A stretch of 64,000 nucleotides of DNA from Sinorhizobium numidicum. GTDB taxonomy: Bacteria > Pseudomonadota > Alphaproteobacteria > Rhizobiales > Rhizobiaceae. Location: assembly GCF_029892045.1 (NCBI RefSeq), contig NZ_CP120368.1:2416001-2480000 (forward strand), given 5' to 3'. The notes under the pieces were generated by a model, which worked only from the letters and a program-made list of their open reading frames with translations, was not told where the DNA came from and did no database searches. The position numbers were made by a program, and so were the translations under genes. Positions 17,187 through 25,578 of this stretch are shown in pieces (within the stretch, counting starts at the first letter, position 1; each line of letters opens with the position of its first letter).

Positions 17187-17573
17187 TCAGGCGGTGATCT
17201 CGTGCCCATGCTCCTTCAGCGCCTGCACGGCCTTCTCGAGGTCGGATCCGGCGACGAAAACATAATCGGTGCTGAAGGTAGAATTGGCGAAAACGCCTAC
17301 ACCCGCCGCCGAAAGCGGCCGGAGCACCGACGACAGGACGCCCGGTACGTCGAAGCTGAAATGCTGTTCGATACGGAAGCAACGCCAGCCGAGCGAACTC
17401 TGCACACTCGACGGAACGCGGGCGGCACGACAGACGAGCGTCATTTCCTCCCGCGAACTGGATACTGTCCAGAACCCCGGCCCCGGCAGCCACTCCGGAA
17501 TAGCGGATCCGACATTCAGGCGGGTAATGGCATATTCGGCATCGACCAGCCGGATCAGCAGTTTATGTGGCAT
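17187..17573 (-). CDS. ACT-domain protein
   Basis: A 128-residue protein with two ACT-like halves. The second half, FSFDVPGVLSSVLRPLSAAGVGVFANSTFSTDYVFV, is the recognisable part and resembles the CASTOR-like ACT proteins of bacteria that bind amino acids. There is no catalytic domain, so it is probably an amino-acid sensor or regulatory subunit with an unknown partner. It follows DUF2065 by six bases on the same strand and may belong to the hflKC transcript. Confidence 0.85.
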   Translation of the reverse strand: MPHKLLIRLVDAEYAITRLNVGSAIPEWLPGPGFWTVSSSREEMTLVCRAARVPSSVQSSLGWRCFRIEQHFSFDVPGVLSSVLRPLSAAGVGVFANSTFSTDYVFVAGSDLEKAVQALKEHGHEITA

Positions 17574-17579
17574 TTCGCA

Positions 17580-17765
17580 TTATCCTCGAAGCAACCAAAC
17601 AAGCCCGACGCCAACGGCCACCGATGTGAGTCCGGCCAGTCGGAGCTGACGCTCCGGGACATACGGCAAACGCTTCGCCAATTCTACCAAAACCAAAGGG
17701 GCCAGTGCGTACACCAGCCCCTCGATGATCAGGAAAAAAGCGAACCCGGTCAGAAAATCGGACAT
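17580..17765 (-). CDS. DUF2065 small membrane protein
   Basis: A 61-residue inner-membrane protein with two hydrophobic segments (about 3-25 and 42-59) and the family pattern GFAFFLIIEGLVYALAP...LRLAGLTSVAVGVGLVWL. It sits seven bases downstream of hflC, as is common in alphaproteobacteria, suggesting a small accessory of the HflKC complex. The function is not established. Confidence 0.88.
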   Translation of the reverse strand: MSDFLTGFAFFLIIEGLVYALAPLVLVELAKRLPYVPERQLRLAGLTSVAVGVGLVWLLRG

Positions 17766-17772
17766 CGTCCGC

Positions 17773-18717
17773 TCAATCTCCGGTAGCAGGCGCTGTCGGT
17801 GCAGGCGCCGGAGCCGGAGTTTGTGCCGGTTGCTCCGCCCCATTCGCACTGTTGAAATAACGGAAGAATTCCGAATGCGGCGACAAGACCACGGTTGTGT
17901 CCGCACTGCCGATCGCCTGCGTATAGGCCGACATCGAGCGGTAGAACTCGAAAAATCCGGGATCGCGCGTGAAGGCATCGGCGAAGATGCCCGTCCGCTG
18001 GGCTTCGCCCTCACCGCGAAGGATTTCCGAATCACGTTGCGCTTCGGCGACGATCTCGACCACCTGGCGGTCGGCGATCGCGCGGCGGCGCTGACCCTCT
18101 TCATTGCCGCGTGCGCGGATCAGTTCTGCTTCCGCCAGACGCTCGGCCTTCATGCGGTCGTAGGTCTGTTGCGAAACTTCCTGGGTGAGGTCCGTCCGGC
18201 GAATGCGCACGTCCTCGATGTTGAGGCCGAGCGATTCCGCGTCGGTCTTGAGGTCCGCTCGGACCTCGCGCATCATCGATGCGCGCTCGTCCGAGAGCGC
18301 CGCCTCGAAGCCTCTCAGGCCGTAGACACGCCGCAGCGAAGCGTCGAGACGGGTTCTGAGCCGCGCTTCGGCCGATTCCCGGTCGCCGGAAACCGTTTCG
18401 CGGAAGCGGCGGGGATCGGCGATCTTGTAGACCACGAAGGCATCGACCTCGTAGAACTTGCCGCCGGAAACCTGCACGCGAATGTTGTCGAGATCGAAGC
18501 GAAGGGCCTGGTCTTCGACATATTGGACGCGGTCGGCGTCCATGAAGGCGAAGGGCAGTTTGAAATAGAGCCCCGGCTGCGTCTTCACGTCGCGGATCTC
18601 GCCGAAGCGCACGACGATCGCCTGCTGACGCTCGTTGACGACGAAGACCGATGAATAAACGATCACCAGCACTGCGGCGATGACGATCAGGATGATAGAG
18701 CTGCGATTGTTGATCAT
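17773..18717 (-). CDS. hflC: HflC, SPFH/prohibitin-family membrane protein
   Basis: A 314-residue protein with one N-terminal membrane anchor (about residues 7-26) and a periplasmic SPFH/band-7 domain starting at VNERQQAIVVRFGEI. A long charged helix (about 190-245, EAELIRARGNEEGQRRRAI) is followed by a short C-terminal tail rich in Pro/Ala. With HflK it forms the large ring that encloses and restrains the FtsH protease. It overlaps hflK by four bases. Confidence 0.95.
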   Translation of the reverse strand: MINNRSSIILIVIAAVLVIVYSSVFVVNERQQAIVVRFGEIRDVKTQPGLYFKLPFAFMDADRVQYVEDQALRFDLDNIRVQVSGGKFYEVDAFVVYKIADPRRFRETVSGDRESAEARLRTRLDASLRRVYGLRGFEAALSDERASMMREVRADLKTDAESLGLNIEDVRIRRTDLTQEVSQQTYDRMKAERLAEAELIRARGNEEGQRRRAIADRQVVEIVAEAQRDSEILRGEGEAQRTGIFADAFTRDPGFFEFYRSMSAYTQAIGSADTTVVLSPHSEFFRYFNSANGAEQPAQTPAPAPAPTAPATGD

Positions 18718-19802
18718 TGTGCGCCTCCCGACTGCGACGACGGCCTGCCGATTTCAGTGAGCGGCAGATAGGGCAATACGCCCTGGCCGTTCTTCTCGTC
18801 GAGAATGACCTTCTTCGATTTGCCGAGAACACCCTGCATCGTCTCGAGATAAAGCCGCTTGCGCGTCACATCCGGAGCCTTTGAATATGCGTCATAGACG
18901 GAGATGAAGCGCTGCGCCTCGCCCTCCGCTTCCTTGACAACGCGGTCCTTGTAGGCAGCGGCCTCTTCGCGGATCTGCGCACCCTGGCCACGCGCCTTGC
19001 CGAGCACCTGGTTGGCATATTGGTTGGCTTCCTCGACGAAGCGGTCCTCGTCCTGCTCGGCGCGTTGCACCTCGTCGAAGGCATCGGCGACTTCGCGCGG
19101 CGGCGCTGCGTCCTCGATCGCCACCGTGTTCACCGAAACGCCGGAGCCATAGGCATCCATCGTCGCCTGAATCGTGTTCTTGACGTCGGCGGCGATCGCC
19201 TGGCGATTGTCGCGGAAGATGTCCTGCGCCGGACGGCGGCCGACGACCTCGCGCATGGCGCTTTCGGCTACACGCTGCAGCGTGTCGGAGGGGTTCTCGA
19301 CGTTGAAGAGATAGGCCTTCGGATCGGTAACCGAGAAGAGCACGGAGAACTGCACGTTGACGATGTTCTGGTCGCCGCTGAGCATCAATCCGGCATTCGA
19401 CTGGCCCGTGCGGCCGCCGATATTCTGCTGCTGCTCCGTCACCTTGACGATCTCGACGGTTTCGAGCGGCCAGAAGTGATAGTGCAGGCCGGGCATGGAG
19501 ATTTCCTCCTTCGGCTTGCCGAAGCGCATTTCGACGCCGCGTTCATCCGGTTGAACGGTGTAGATCGAATTGAGCAGCAGGAAACCGACGATCAGGAGAC
19601 CGATGATGGCTAAGACGCCGCCGTTGAAGCCGCCCGGAACCACATTTTTCAACTGGTCCTGACCGCGCCTTATGATCTCCTCGAGATCCGGCGGGCCGCC
19701 CCTGCCGCCGCGCGGCCGGTTGGGCCCTTGGCCCCATGGCCCCTGATTGCCGCCGCCGCCCCACGGGCCACCGCCGCCGCCATTCTGATTGCTCCAGGGC
19801 AT
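18714..19802 (-). CDS. hflK: HflK, SPFH/prohibitin-family membrane protein
   Basis: A 362-residue partner of HflC. It has a Gly/Pro/Asn-rich cytoplasmic N-terminus, one membrane segment (about residues 60-80, VLAIIGLLIVGFLLLNSIY), and then the SPFH domain with the family motif TVQPDERGVEMRFG. I start at the ATG at 19802 after GAGAGG. Next in the operon are hflC and DUF2065. The HflKC ring modulates FtsH proteolysis of membrane proteins. Confidence 0.95.
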   Translation of the reverse strand: MPWSNQNGGGGGPWGGGGNQGPWGQGPNRPRGGRGGPPDLEEIIRRGQDQLKNVVPGGFNGGVLAIIGLLIVGFLLLNSIYTVQPDERGVEMRFGKPKEEISMPGLHYHFWPLETVEIVKVTEQQQNIGGRTGQSNAGLMLSGDQNIVNVQFSVLFSVTDPKAYLFNVENPSDTLQRVAESAMREVVGRRPAQDIFRDNRQAIAADVKNTIQATMDAYGSGVSVNTVAIEDAAPPREVADAFDEVQRAEQDEDRFVEEANQYANQVLGKARGQGAQIREEAAAYKDRVVKEAEGEAQRFISVYDAYSKAPDVTRKRLYLETMQGVLGKSKKVILDEKNGQGVLPYLPLTEIGRPSSQSGGAQ

Positions 19803-19996
19803 CAAAACCTCTCTTCAAAGAAAATTCTCTCGCTGAACGCCCCGCAGGCATGCGGCCGGTCACGATGTGAACCCGTTATAGGTATCACATGCATTGCTTT
19901 CAACGCGATACGACCGAGTTCACCGTAAATGGGTTAAAATAGTTGCGAGACACGCCATCGGACCAGCCAAGCGCAGCCGGGAGGTGGGGAATGCGC

Positions 19997-20557
19997 TCAT
20001 GTCTCGCGCTCGGCGGGTGTTCGGCGTCGCCGCCAGGTGATGAAATGCATCGCGTGGCTGTCCTTCTCGCCGCGCGGCAGATCCTCCTCGAAAACCTTCT
20101 CGAAGACGGCCGGGTCGATTTGCGGAAAGCGTGTATCGCCGTCCACCTCCGCCTGCACCTCGGTCACATGCAGCACGTCGGCAAGGTCGATCGACTGGCG
20201 GTAGATCTCGCCGCCGCCGATGATGCAGATCTCGTCGGCGCCGATCGCCGCCGCATGTTCCCGCGCCATTTCCAGCGCTCCCTGCAGCGACGGCGCGACC
20301 TCGGCTCCTTGCGCCTCGAAACCGGGGGTGCGGCTGATGACGACATTCGGCCGGCCGGGCAGCGGCCTCCCGATCGAGGCCCAGGTCTTCCGGCCCATGA
20401 CGACCGGTTTGCCGATCGTCAGCGCTTTGAACCGCTTGAGATCGGTCGAAAGCCGCCATGGCAGGTCGCCTCCGCGTCCGATCACGCCGTTCTTCGCGAC
20501 CGCGACGACGATGACGATCTTAGGTTCGGCTTTTGCTTCAGCCTTCGCTTCAGTCAT
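19997..20557 (-). CDS. folA: Dihydrofolate reductase
   Basis: A 186-residue enzyme reducing dihydrofolate to tetrahydrofolate with NADPH. Conserved parts are IVVAVAKNGVIGRGGDLPWRL near the N-terminus, then PVVMGRKTWASIGRPLPGRPNVVISR and the GGGEIY motif. There is an Ala/Glu/Lys-rich N-terminal extension (MTEAKAEAKAEPK). The start overlaps the end of the upstream GST gene by eight bases. It is near thyA, whose product generates dihydrofolate. Confidence 0.95.
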   Translation of the reverse strand: MTEAKAEAKAEPKIVIVVAVAKNGVIGRGGDLPWRLSTDLKRFKALTIGKPVVMGRKTWASIGRPLPGRPNVVISRTPGFEAQGAEVAPSLQGALEMAREHAAAIGADEICIIGGGEIYRQSIDLADVLHVTEVQAEVDGDTRFPQIDPAVFEKVFEEDLPRGEKDSHAMHFITWRRRRTPAERET

Positions 20558-21155
20558 GGAAACCACTCGGCTTGCTGTCAATTTCGCGCGCCCGGACGAG
20601 CGCGGCGCGGTCGGTGACGACGCGGATATAGCGGTCGATGACCTCGCTTTCCGGCAGGATCTTGCGCATCCATTGCAATGCGCTTGCGAGCAGCAGGTCG
20701 GCAGCACTCATCCTCTCGCCGAGCAGATAGGTCTGTCGGGTGAGGACGTCGATCACATGCGCGCACATCTCGGTGTAGAGCCTCGCCAGTGCCGGGTTGT
20801 TGACCGTCACACCGGAAATATGCGCAAGCGCCGTCGGCTCGATGACACCGGCATAATAGGCGAGCCACGAGAGATAGGCGCCGCGCTCGGGATGACCCGG
20901 CGGCCGGCCAAGGCTGCAGTCGGGATAGAGATCGGTCAGATATTGCACGACCGCTGCCGACTCCCAGACCAGAGCTCCATCGTGCAGGAGCGCCGGCACT
21001 TGCTTGTGCGGATGCGGGTTGTTTTCGTCCGGTCCGCCCGACCCATCCCAGCGGCGGATATTGACATAGCGGATCTCGTATTCGGCGCCGAGTTCCTCGA
21101 GCAGCCAAATGATCCGCGACGAGCGCGACAACGGCGCATGGATCAGCGTTAGCAT
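20550..21155 (-). CDS. Glutathione S-transferase
   Basis: A 201-residue cytosolic GST. The N-terminal thioredoxin-like half has the Ser-containing start HAPLSRSSRIIWLLEELG, the cis-Pro loop KQVPALL and the GSH-binding WESAAVVQYL. An all-helical C-terminal half follows, with MSAADLLLASALQW containing the conserved N-capping Asp. The ATG follows GGGGAGG. It is transcribed with folA, perhaps only as a passenger. The substrate is unknown. Confidence 0.92.
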   Translation of the reverse strand: MLTLIHAPLSRSSRIIWLLEELGAEYEIRYVNIRRWDGSGGPDENNPHPHKQVPALLHDGALVWESAAVVQYLTDLYPDCSLGRPPGHPERGAYLSWLAYYAGVIEPTALAHISGVTVNNPALARLYTEMCAHVIDVLTRQTYLLGERMSAADLLLASALQWMRKILPESEVIDRYIRVVTDRAALVRAREIDSKPSGFHD

Positions 21156-21321
21156 TGGAAACCTCCCCGTCTTCGCCGGCGCAGGCCGGCTTTCCCGAAG
21201 CGTACCGCCGGCTGTCGAAGCCGTGATGCTCCAGTTCGTTATGTGCAGAACATATCGGCCGTACGCGATAATTCCACCCGGACGCCGGATATCGAGCCTC
21301 TTTCAGACCCGCACCCGCTCC

Positions 21322-21428
21322 CTACAGCGCCGTGCGTCTTTTCAGACGCACAAAGATCGCTGTAAAACTTTGAATTGCTGCATGTTTTCATCCTTAAATC
21401 GGTTCCGACTTAAGGAAACATGCAGTAG
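21322..21428. repeat. RIME-like two-hairpin repeat (copy 6, reverse orientation)
   Basis: CTACAGCGCCGTGCGTCTTTTCAGACGCAC begins the element, the linker ACTTTGAATTGCTGC follows, then the TCCTTAAATCGG/CCGACTTAAGGA hairpin ending in ATGCAGTAG. It ends six bases before the thyA stop codon and so fills the thyA-GST spacer. Confidence 0.9.
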
Positions 21429-21433
21429 CAGTG

Positions 21434-22228
21434 CTAAACGGCCACCGGCGCCTTGATATGTGAATCAGCTTCGTAGCCGACGAGCCTAAAGTCCTCGAAC
21501 TTAAAGGAGAATATATCCTTCACCGCCGGATTGATCTCCATCTTCGGCAGGGCTTTCGGCGTCCTCTTCAGTTGCAGCCCCGCCTGTTCGAAATGGTTGT
21601 GGTAGATATGTGCGTCGCCGAGAGTATGGACGAAATCGCCCGGCTTCAGCTCCGTGACCTGCGCCACCATCATCGTCAGCAGCGCATAGGATGCGATGTT
21701 GAAGGGTACGCCGAGAAAGATGTCGGCGGATCGCTGATAAAGCTGGCAGGAGAGCTTTCCGTCCGCCACATAGAATTGAAAGAGGCAATGGCAGGGCGGC
21801 AGCGCCATCTCGTCCACAAGCGCGGGATTCCATGCCGAAACGATGTGACGGCGGGAATTCGGATTGGTTTTTAAGCCTTCGATAAGCGCCGCGATCTGGT
21901 CGACATGGCCGCCGTCCGGGGCCGGCCATGACCGCCACTGATAACCGTAGACGGGACCGAGCTCGCCCGTCTCGTCCGCCCATTCATCCCAGATGCTGAC
22001 GCCGTTCTCCTTCAGATAGGCGATATTCGTATCGCCCTTTAGAAACCATAGGAGCTCGTAGATGATCGAGCGCAGATGCAGCTTCTTGGTGGTCAGCACC
22101 GGAAAACCTTCCGACAGATCGAAGCGCATCTGATAGCCGAAGACGGAGCGCGTGCCGGTGCCGGTACGGTCGCCGCGGTCGGTCCCCGTCGTCATCACAT
22201 GGTCGAGGAGTTCGAGATATTGCCGCAT
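21434..22228 (-). CDS. thyA: Thymidylate synthase
   Basis: A 264-residue enzyme, exactly the E. coli length, that methylates dUMP to dTMP using methylene-tetrahydrofolate. The catalytic cysteine is Cys146 in [10 protein letters not shown]. The dUMP/phosphate-binding region is [19 protein letters not shown], and the protein ends in the usual KAPVAV. An in-frame extension upstream is not family-like, so I start at MRQYLELL. It works with folA, 0.9 kb away. Confidence 0.97.
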   Translation of the reverse strand: MRQYLELLDHVMTTGTDRGDRTGTGTRSVFGYQMRFDLSEGFPVLTTKKLHLRSIIYELLWFLKGDTNIAYLKENGVSIWDEWADETGELGPVYGYQWRSWPAPDGGHVDQIAALIEGLKTNPNSRRHIVSAWNPALVDEMALPPCHCLFQFYVADGKLSCQLYQRSADIFLGVPFNIASYALLTMMVAQVTELKPGDFVHTLGDAHIYHNHFEQAGLQLKRTPKALPKMEINPAVKDIFSFKFEDFRLVGYEADSHIKAPVAV

Positions 22229-22440
22229 GGTCCTTCGCCGCCGATTCGCCTGTCCCATGAAAATAGGACGAAGCGCGCGGCGAACCAATGGCGAACGAAA
22301 GTTTTCCCGCACTTTGGCTGTCAGCAAAACGCGACTGGAGCGTTGTCGGCGGAAGGCTTGAAACATTGCTGAGAGGAAGCCGCTGGCCTCTCTTACGTAT
22401 TTGACGGAAACTGACGTCCCCATAAACCGGAGCCTGTCGC

Positions 22441-22869
22441 TTGAAAGCTGCCTCTGTCCGCGTTTTTGTGTTCGGCACATTGAAGGAAGGCTTTCCACTG
22501 CATCGGCGAGGCCTGGCCCAGGCGAAATTCATCGGGCTCTACCAGACGGACAGGAGCTATCCGATGCTGATTGCCGGACCTTGGTTCGTCCCTATGATGT
22601 TCTATGAGCCGGGCGTCGGATTTCGCGTCAGCGGCGAGTTATATGAGATCGATTCCGCAAAACTTAGGCAACTCGACCGCCTGGAGTCGACCGGGCGGCC
22701 CGGCAATTTCCGGAAGCTTATCCGTATAGTGCCGGCAAGGCCCGGTCCGAGTTGCCAGGCGTTCGCCTATTTCAAAGCCCGATTCCTGGCAGTTCCCGCC
22801 CATTCGGGGTATCTCGCTTCCTATCATGACAGGCGCTTCATCCCGCCGTGGCGCCGACCCGCCGTTTGA
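22441..22869 (+). CDS. Gamma-glutamylcyclotransferase-like (AIG2/GGCT) protein
   Basis: A 142-residue protein of the gamma-glutamylcyclotransferase-like fold. The substrate loop FVFGTLKEG is at residues 9-17 and GELYEID near 66-72. The start is a TTG at 22441; any later start would cut into the GTLK motif. Family members cleave gamma-glutamyl amines or dipeptides to 5-oxoproline. The exact substrate is unknown. It is divergent from thyA. Confidence 0.8.
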   Translation: MKAASVRVFVFGTLKEGFPLHRRGLAQAKFIGLYQTDRSYPMLIAGPWFVPMMFYEPGVGFRVSGELYEIDSAKLRQLDRLESTGRPGNFRKLIRIVPARPGPSCQAFAYFKARFLAVPAHSGYLASYHDRRFIPPWRRPAV

Positions 22870-22938
22870 CCGGCCAGGAGCGTTCCGTGACGCGCATGAT
22901 GACTCCGACCGCTGTTCCCGTACCGGAGTAGCAACCGG

Positions 22939-23157
22939 TCATTTCGACGGCCGGCGGTTGGCCGCATGATCCTGGTATTGCTCGGTTTTCACCGACTTTG
23001 CGTCAAGACCGCGCGCCTTCGAATGCTGAGCCTTGTCGCGATTGGAAAGGACGTCGTGTTCTCCGACCACTCCTTCCTTCATTTGCGTCCGCGCACCGCT
23101 GCCGGTGCCCTTACCCTTGTCGGGCTTGCCCATGTTCGTTCGACTGGCGTGAGCCAT
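22939..23157 (-). CDS. Small hydrophilic protein, unknown
   Basis: A 72-residue, very hydrophilic, Lys/Gly/Asp-rich protein predicted to be largely disordered. AAGGAG lies six bases before the ATG at 23157; an ATG at 23163 touches the ribosome binding site and is less likely. It belongs to a run of three such minus-strand genes. Small hydrophilic proteins of this type in rhizobia are often induced by the general stress response, but I have no direct evidence here. Confidence 0.6.
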   Translation of the reverse strand: MAHASRTNMGKPDKGKGTGSGARTQMKEGVVGEHDVLSNRDKAQHSKARGLDAKSVKTEQYQDHAANRRPSK

Positions 23158-23237
23158 GGTCATCTCCTTCGCTATTTCTGGAAAGGCGTGCTCCGCAGCA
23201 AGTATAGGCTGACGGCAAATGCCTGAGCCTGAACAAC

Positions 23238-23480
23238 TCAGCTACCAGAGCCCTTATGGTGCCTGCTTTCCTGATTTGTGCCCTGCGTGGCGCCACGCTC
23301 GTCCGAGTTCTCCGCATCACCACGCTCGACGTCCAGTTTCTGTCCCTTGCGATAAGCCTTCCGCAAGGCATCGGAACGCTGGAGATCAGCTTCCGCATCG
23401 AAGTCCTTGCCTGCGTTGGACGTATTCTCGCGGCGTTGAAGCACGCGCTGCTGCTGTTCATGCGTCTTCTTGCCGACCAT
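23238..23480 (-). CDS. Small hydrophilic protein, unknown
   Basis: 80 residues, rich in Gln, Arg, Asp and Ser, without hydrophobic segments. It begins MVGKKTHEQQQRVLQRRENT and is followed by charged low-complexity sequence. AGGAGA precedes the ATG. It sits between two similar small genes on the same strand with 80-base and 11-base gaps, so they may form one transcript from the promoter candidate at 23771-23795. Confidence 0.6.
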   Translation of the reverse strand: MVGKKTHEQQQRVLQRRENTSNAGKDFDAEADLQRSDALRKAYRKGQKLDVERGDAENSDERGATQGTNQESRHHKGSGS

Positions 23481-23491
23481 TGTCGTTTCTC

Positions 23492-23698
23492 CTACTTGTT
23501 CGTTCGACCTCGTTGGTTGGGATTCGCGCCGCCCTGCACCGTGGCGTCGTTGTCCACGTCGCCCTCGATCGTGTTGTCACGCTTCAGGCGTTCATAGTCG
23601 CCCGGGCCGCGAATACCCCTAGAACGGCCGATTCCGGGATCCTGTTTCAGGTCCTTGTCACTCGGACGCCGTGTCTTCGGATGTTTGGACGATGTCAT
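23492..23698 (-). CDS. Small hydrophilic protein, unknown
   Basis: 68 residues, entirely polar, with the segments DKDLKQDPGIGRSRGI and GDVDNDATVQGGANPNQRGRTNK. An AAGGGAAG ribosome binding site precedes the ATG at 23698. It is the first of three small hydrophilic genes and lies directly downstream of a GGAAC-type promoter candidate. Function unknown; the setting suggests a stress role. Confidence 0.6.
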   Translation of the reverse strand: MTSSKHPKTRRPSDKDLKQDPGIGRSRGIRGPGDYERLKRDNTIEGDVDNDATVQGGANPNQRGRTNK

Positions 23699-23770
23699 CG
23701 GACTTCCCTTCCCTATTCTGCCGATCTCGCCTGCCGCTCGGGTCGCGGCTCGGCGCATGTCCTCTGGTTT

Positions 23771-23795
23771 AACCGATCTCGGCGGTGAATGTTCC
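23771..23795 (-). promoter_or_regulatory. Candidate RpoE2/EcfG-type promoter
   Basis: On the minus strand GGAAC (23795-23791) is followed by 18 bases and TT (23772-23771; local GGTT). This matches the GGAAC-N18/19-TT pattern of the Sinorhizobium general stress sigma factor. The first downstream gene starts 72 bases further on. Confidence 0.5.
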
Positions 23796-23981
23796 GAGAT
23801 GGCGGGCGTCTCGCAGCGGTGATGCACATCCCTCGCGGAGTTTGCGTTTTGCCCGGTCGCGCAAGCGGCATGTCAGCGCCCGCGAGCACGTTTATCCGCT
23901 ATCGCGGAAACAATCTTCGCCGATTGCGGTTAGGCCGTGTGAAGACGGTATCGACTTGAAACTGCCAGGGAGGGTGTGACC

Positions 23982-24428
23982 ATGAGCGCGACAGGCCTCG
24001 ACGTTTTCGACAAGACCCTGCAAACCACCAATATCTGGCTCGGTGAAATCATGGAGCAACACGGGCCGGATCGGAAACTGGCCTGGCACATGCTGAGCGT
24101 GGTGCTGCGGGCACTGCGCGATCGACTTCCTCCCGAAGTGGCCGCCCATCTCGGCGCAGAGCTTCCGCTCCTCGTGCGCGGCGCCTATTACGACCAGTTC
24201 CGCCCCTTCCATCGACCGGAAAAGGCGACCCGTTCGGTCGACGAATTTCTCGCCATTATCGCGGACGGATTGAAGGACAGCCGCCCGGTCAATCCTGCCG
24301 AGGCCGCAAAATCGGTATTTCGGGTTCTGGCGCGGCATATCGACCTCGGCCAGTCGGCAAAGGTGCGCGACACCTTACCGAAAGAGATTCGTGCTCTGTG
24401 GCCGGACAGCGTCGGCGCAAGCGAATAG
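23982..24428 (+). CDS. DUF2267 protein
   Basis: A 148-residue helical cytoplasmic protein with the DUF2267 pattern: DRKLAWHMLSVVLRALRDRLPPEVAAHLGAELPLLVRGAYYDQF, then SVDEFLAIIADGL, and AAKSVFRVLARHI near the end. I start at the ATG at 23982, seven bases after GGGAGGG; a GTG lies two codons earlier. A one-mismatch stress-type promoter (GGAAA-N19-TT, 23906-23931) lies upstream. Function not established. Confidence 0.85.
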   Translation: MSATGLDVFDKTLQTTNIWLGEIMEQHGPDRKLAWHMLSVVLRALRDRLPPEVAAHLGAELPLLVRGAYYDQFRPFHRPEKATRSVDEFLAIIADGLKDSRPVNPAEAAKSVFRVLARHIDLGQSAKVRDTLPKEIRALWPDSVGASE

Positions 24429-24443
24429 ATCACAAGCGTCAAC

Positions 24444-24478
24444 GGAAAAGGATGGGCTTCTTCCGCCTATCCTTTTCC
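24444..24478. terminator. Bidirectional terminator
   Basis: GGAAAAGGAT pairs perfectly with ATCCTTTTCC, extended by GGC/GCC, and the arms give A- and T-rich ends on both strands. It lies between the convergent DUF2267 and DUF2853 genes and can serve both. Confidence 0.8.
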
Positions 24479-24555
24479 AAAATGGGGCAGGGATCAACGG
24501 CCTCGGGCGAGATTACCGCGAACCCAAGGCACTGCCTCGCAAGCCTGAGGGTGAA

Positions 24556-24864
24556 TCAGATCGCCTGGAGCTTTCCGAGCTCCTTGGCCACCAGATAATA
24601 AAAGGTGACGCGGGACTTGGAGCGGTCCTCCGCCATGGCCTTTGCCGTGGCGGCAATTGCAACGTCCGCCTCCGCGCCTCCGATACCGAGCTTCTTCTCG
24701 CACCATTTTTCCCTGACGCGCTCTAGTTCCTTCGGGTCCGTGGCCGAGACGAGGGCGGAATCCTTATTGCGAAGGGCAATGCCGAGATGGCGGACGATCT
24801 TGTTGACAACTGCTTCGTCGGCGCCGCTGTCGTATTTCTGCACGTCTGCGAGATAATCAGTCAT
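24556..24864 (-). CDS. DUF2853 protein
   Basis: A 102-residue protein of the DUF2853 family. It starts MTDYLADVQKYDSGADEAVVNKIVRHLGIAL and contains CEKKLG and AMAEDRSKSRVTFYYLVAKELGKL. It is cytoplasmic and mostly helical. No function is known for the family. It is divergent from the tmRNA gene. Confidence 0.85.
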   Translation of the reverse strand: MTDYLADVQKYDSGADEAVVNKIVRHLGIALRNKDSALVSATDPKELERVREKWCEKKLGIGGAEADVAIAATAKAMAEDRSKSRVTFYYLVAKELGKLQAI

Positions 24865-25009
24865 GATGCCTCCACTAGATCACAGGCCGCCGCTCTCCTC
24901 GCGAGTTGCGTGCAGCAGGCGGAGTTTTTCACGCTTTTCGGGTATGTCAAGCGTTTCGAGGGCGATCGTGCAAGCGGTGCCGGGTCCGTCATTTTCCTCT
25001 TCCGGGCCC

Positions 25010-25038
25010 CTTTTCTTGGGTGCGGGAAAGACCTATAT
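25010..25038 (+). promoter_or_regulatory. Probable promoter of the split tmRNA gene
   Basis: CTATAT (25033-25038) is a good alphaproteobacterial -10. CTTTTC (25010-25015) at 17-base spacing is a partial -35 (consensus CTTGAC). Transcription would begin near 25045, which fits the expected 5' end of the acceptor piece. Confidence 0.5.
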
Positions 25039-25044
25039 GACACC

Positions 25045-25375
25045 TGCCGTCTTCGGGCGGCTATGGCAATAAACGGGCGATGCAATAAACCCATTGGACC
25101 CGGGGGCGGTACCCGGCGCCTCCACCAAAAACCGGCCGCAGTGGTTTCAGGCCGGCTTTTGATGGGGGCGAAATAGGATCGACAAGGGTGTAAAGATCGA
25201 CTTTTTGCCCGGCATTGTACCACCGTTATCGGGCTAAACTAGTAGTTGCAAACGACAACTATGCTGAAGCACGTCTCGCTGCCTAACGGCGGTGCGACAC
25301 TTCAAATCAAGTCCTTCCGGGTAGCACCGTAAGGCGGGGTCCGAAGGCACCTGGCAACAGAAGCCTTCACCTTCT
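25045..25375 (+). ncRNA. ssrA: Circularly permuted two-piece tmRNA (SsrA)
   Basis: Rescues stalled ribosomes. The gene is permuted as in other alphaproteobacteria, with the acceptor piece first, ending CGCCTCC-A-CCA (25117-25127). An intervening segment with a strong ACCGGCC/GGCCGGC hairpin (about 25128-25163) follows, then the coding piece starting GGGGGCG at 25164. GGGGGCG pairs with CGCCTCC and leaves the G3-U70 wobble that marks alanine tRNAs. The tag frame at 25248-25286 encodes ANDNYAEARLAA and a TAA stop. The outer ends (25045 and 25375) are approximate. The adaptor gene sspB follows. Confidence 0.93.
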
Positions 25376-25485
25376 CCCCTGTCGTGAAATGGTCTATAGA
25401 TGCCTCAATAATTGACTCGTCATAAATGGGCGGGCAATGAAGGAGCATATCGACGGCGCCACACCTCACCTCGGCGCAAACGTCG

Positions 25486-25550
25486 CTACAGCGCCTTAAG
25501 TTGCTGCATGATTTTACAAATCGATTCCGGTTCGGCGAATCGTGCGGTAG
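25486..25550. repeat. Degraded RIME-like repeat (copy 7)
   Basis: CTACAGCGCC, then TTGCTGCATG, and the AAATCGATTCCGGTT core of the first hairpin remain. The second hairpin is deleted. It lies between ssrA and sspB. Confidence 0.55.
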
Positions 25551-25578
25551 AGTGAGTTTGAAGATAGACGGGGATTTT

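Noticed and set aside
23219..23788. Long plus-strand frame over the three small hydrophilic genes
   Set aside because: The minus-strand small genes each have a clean ribosome binding site; the plus frame has none and reads through them.
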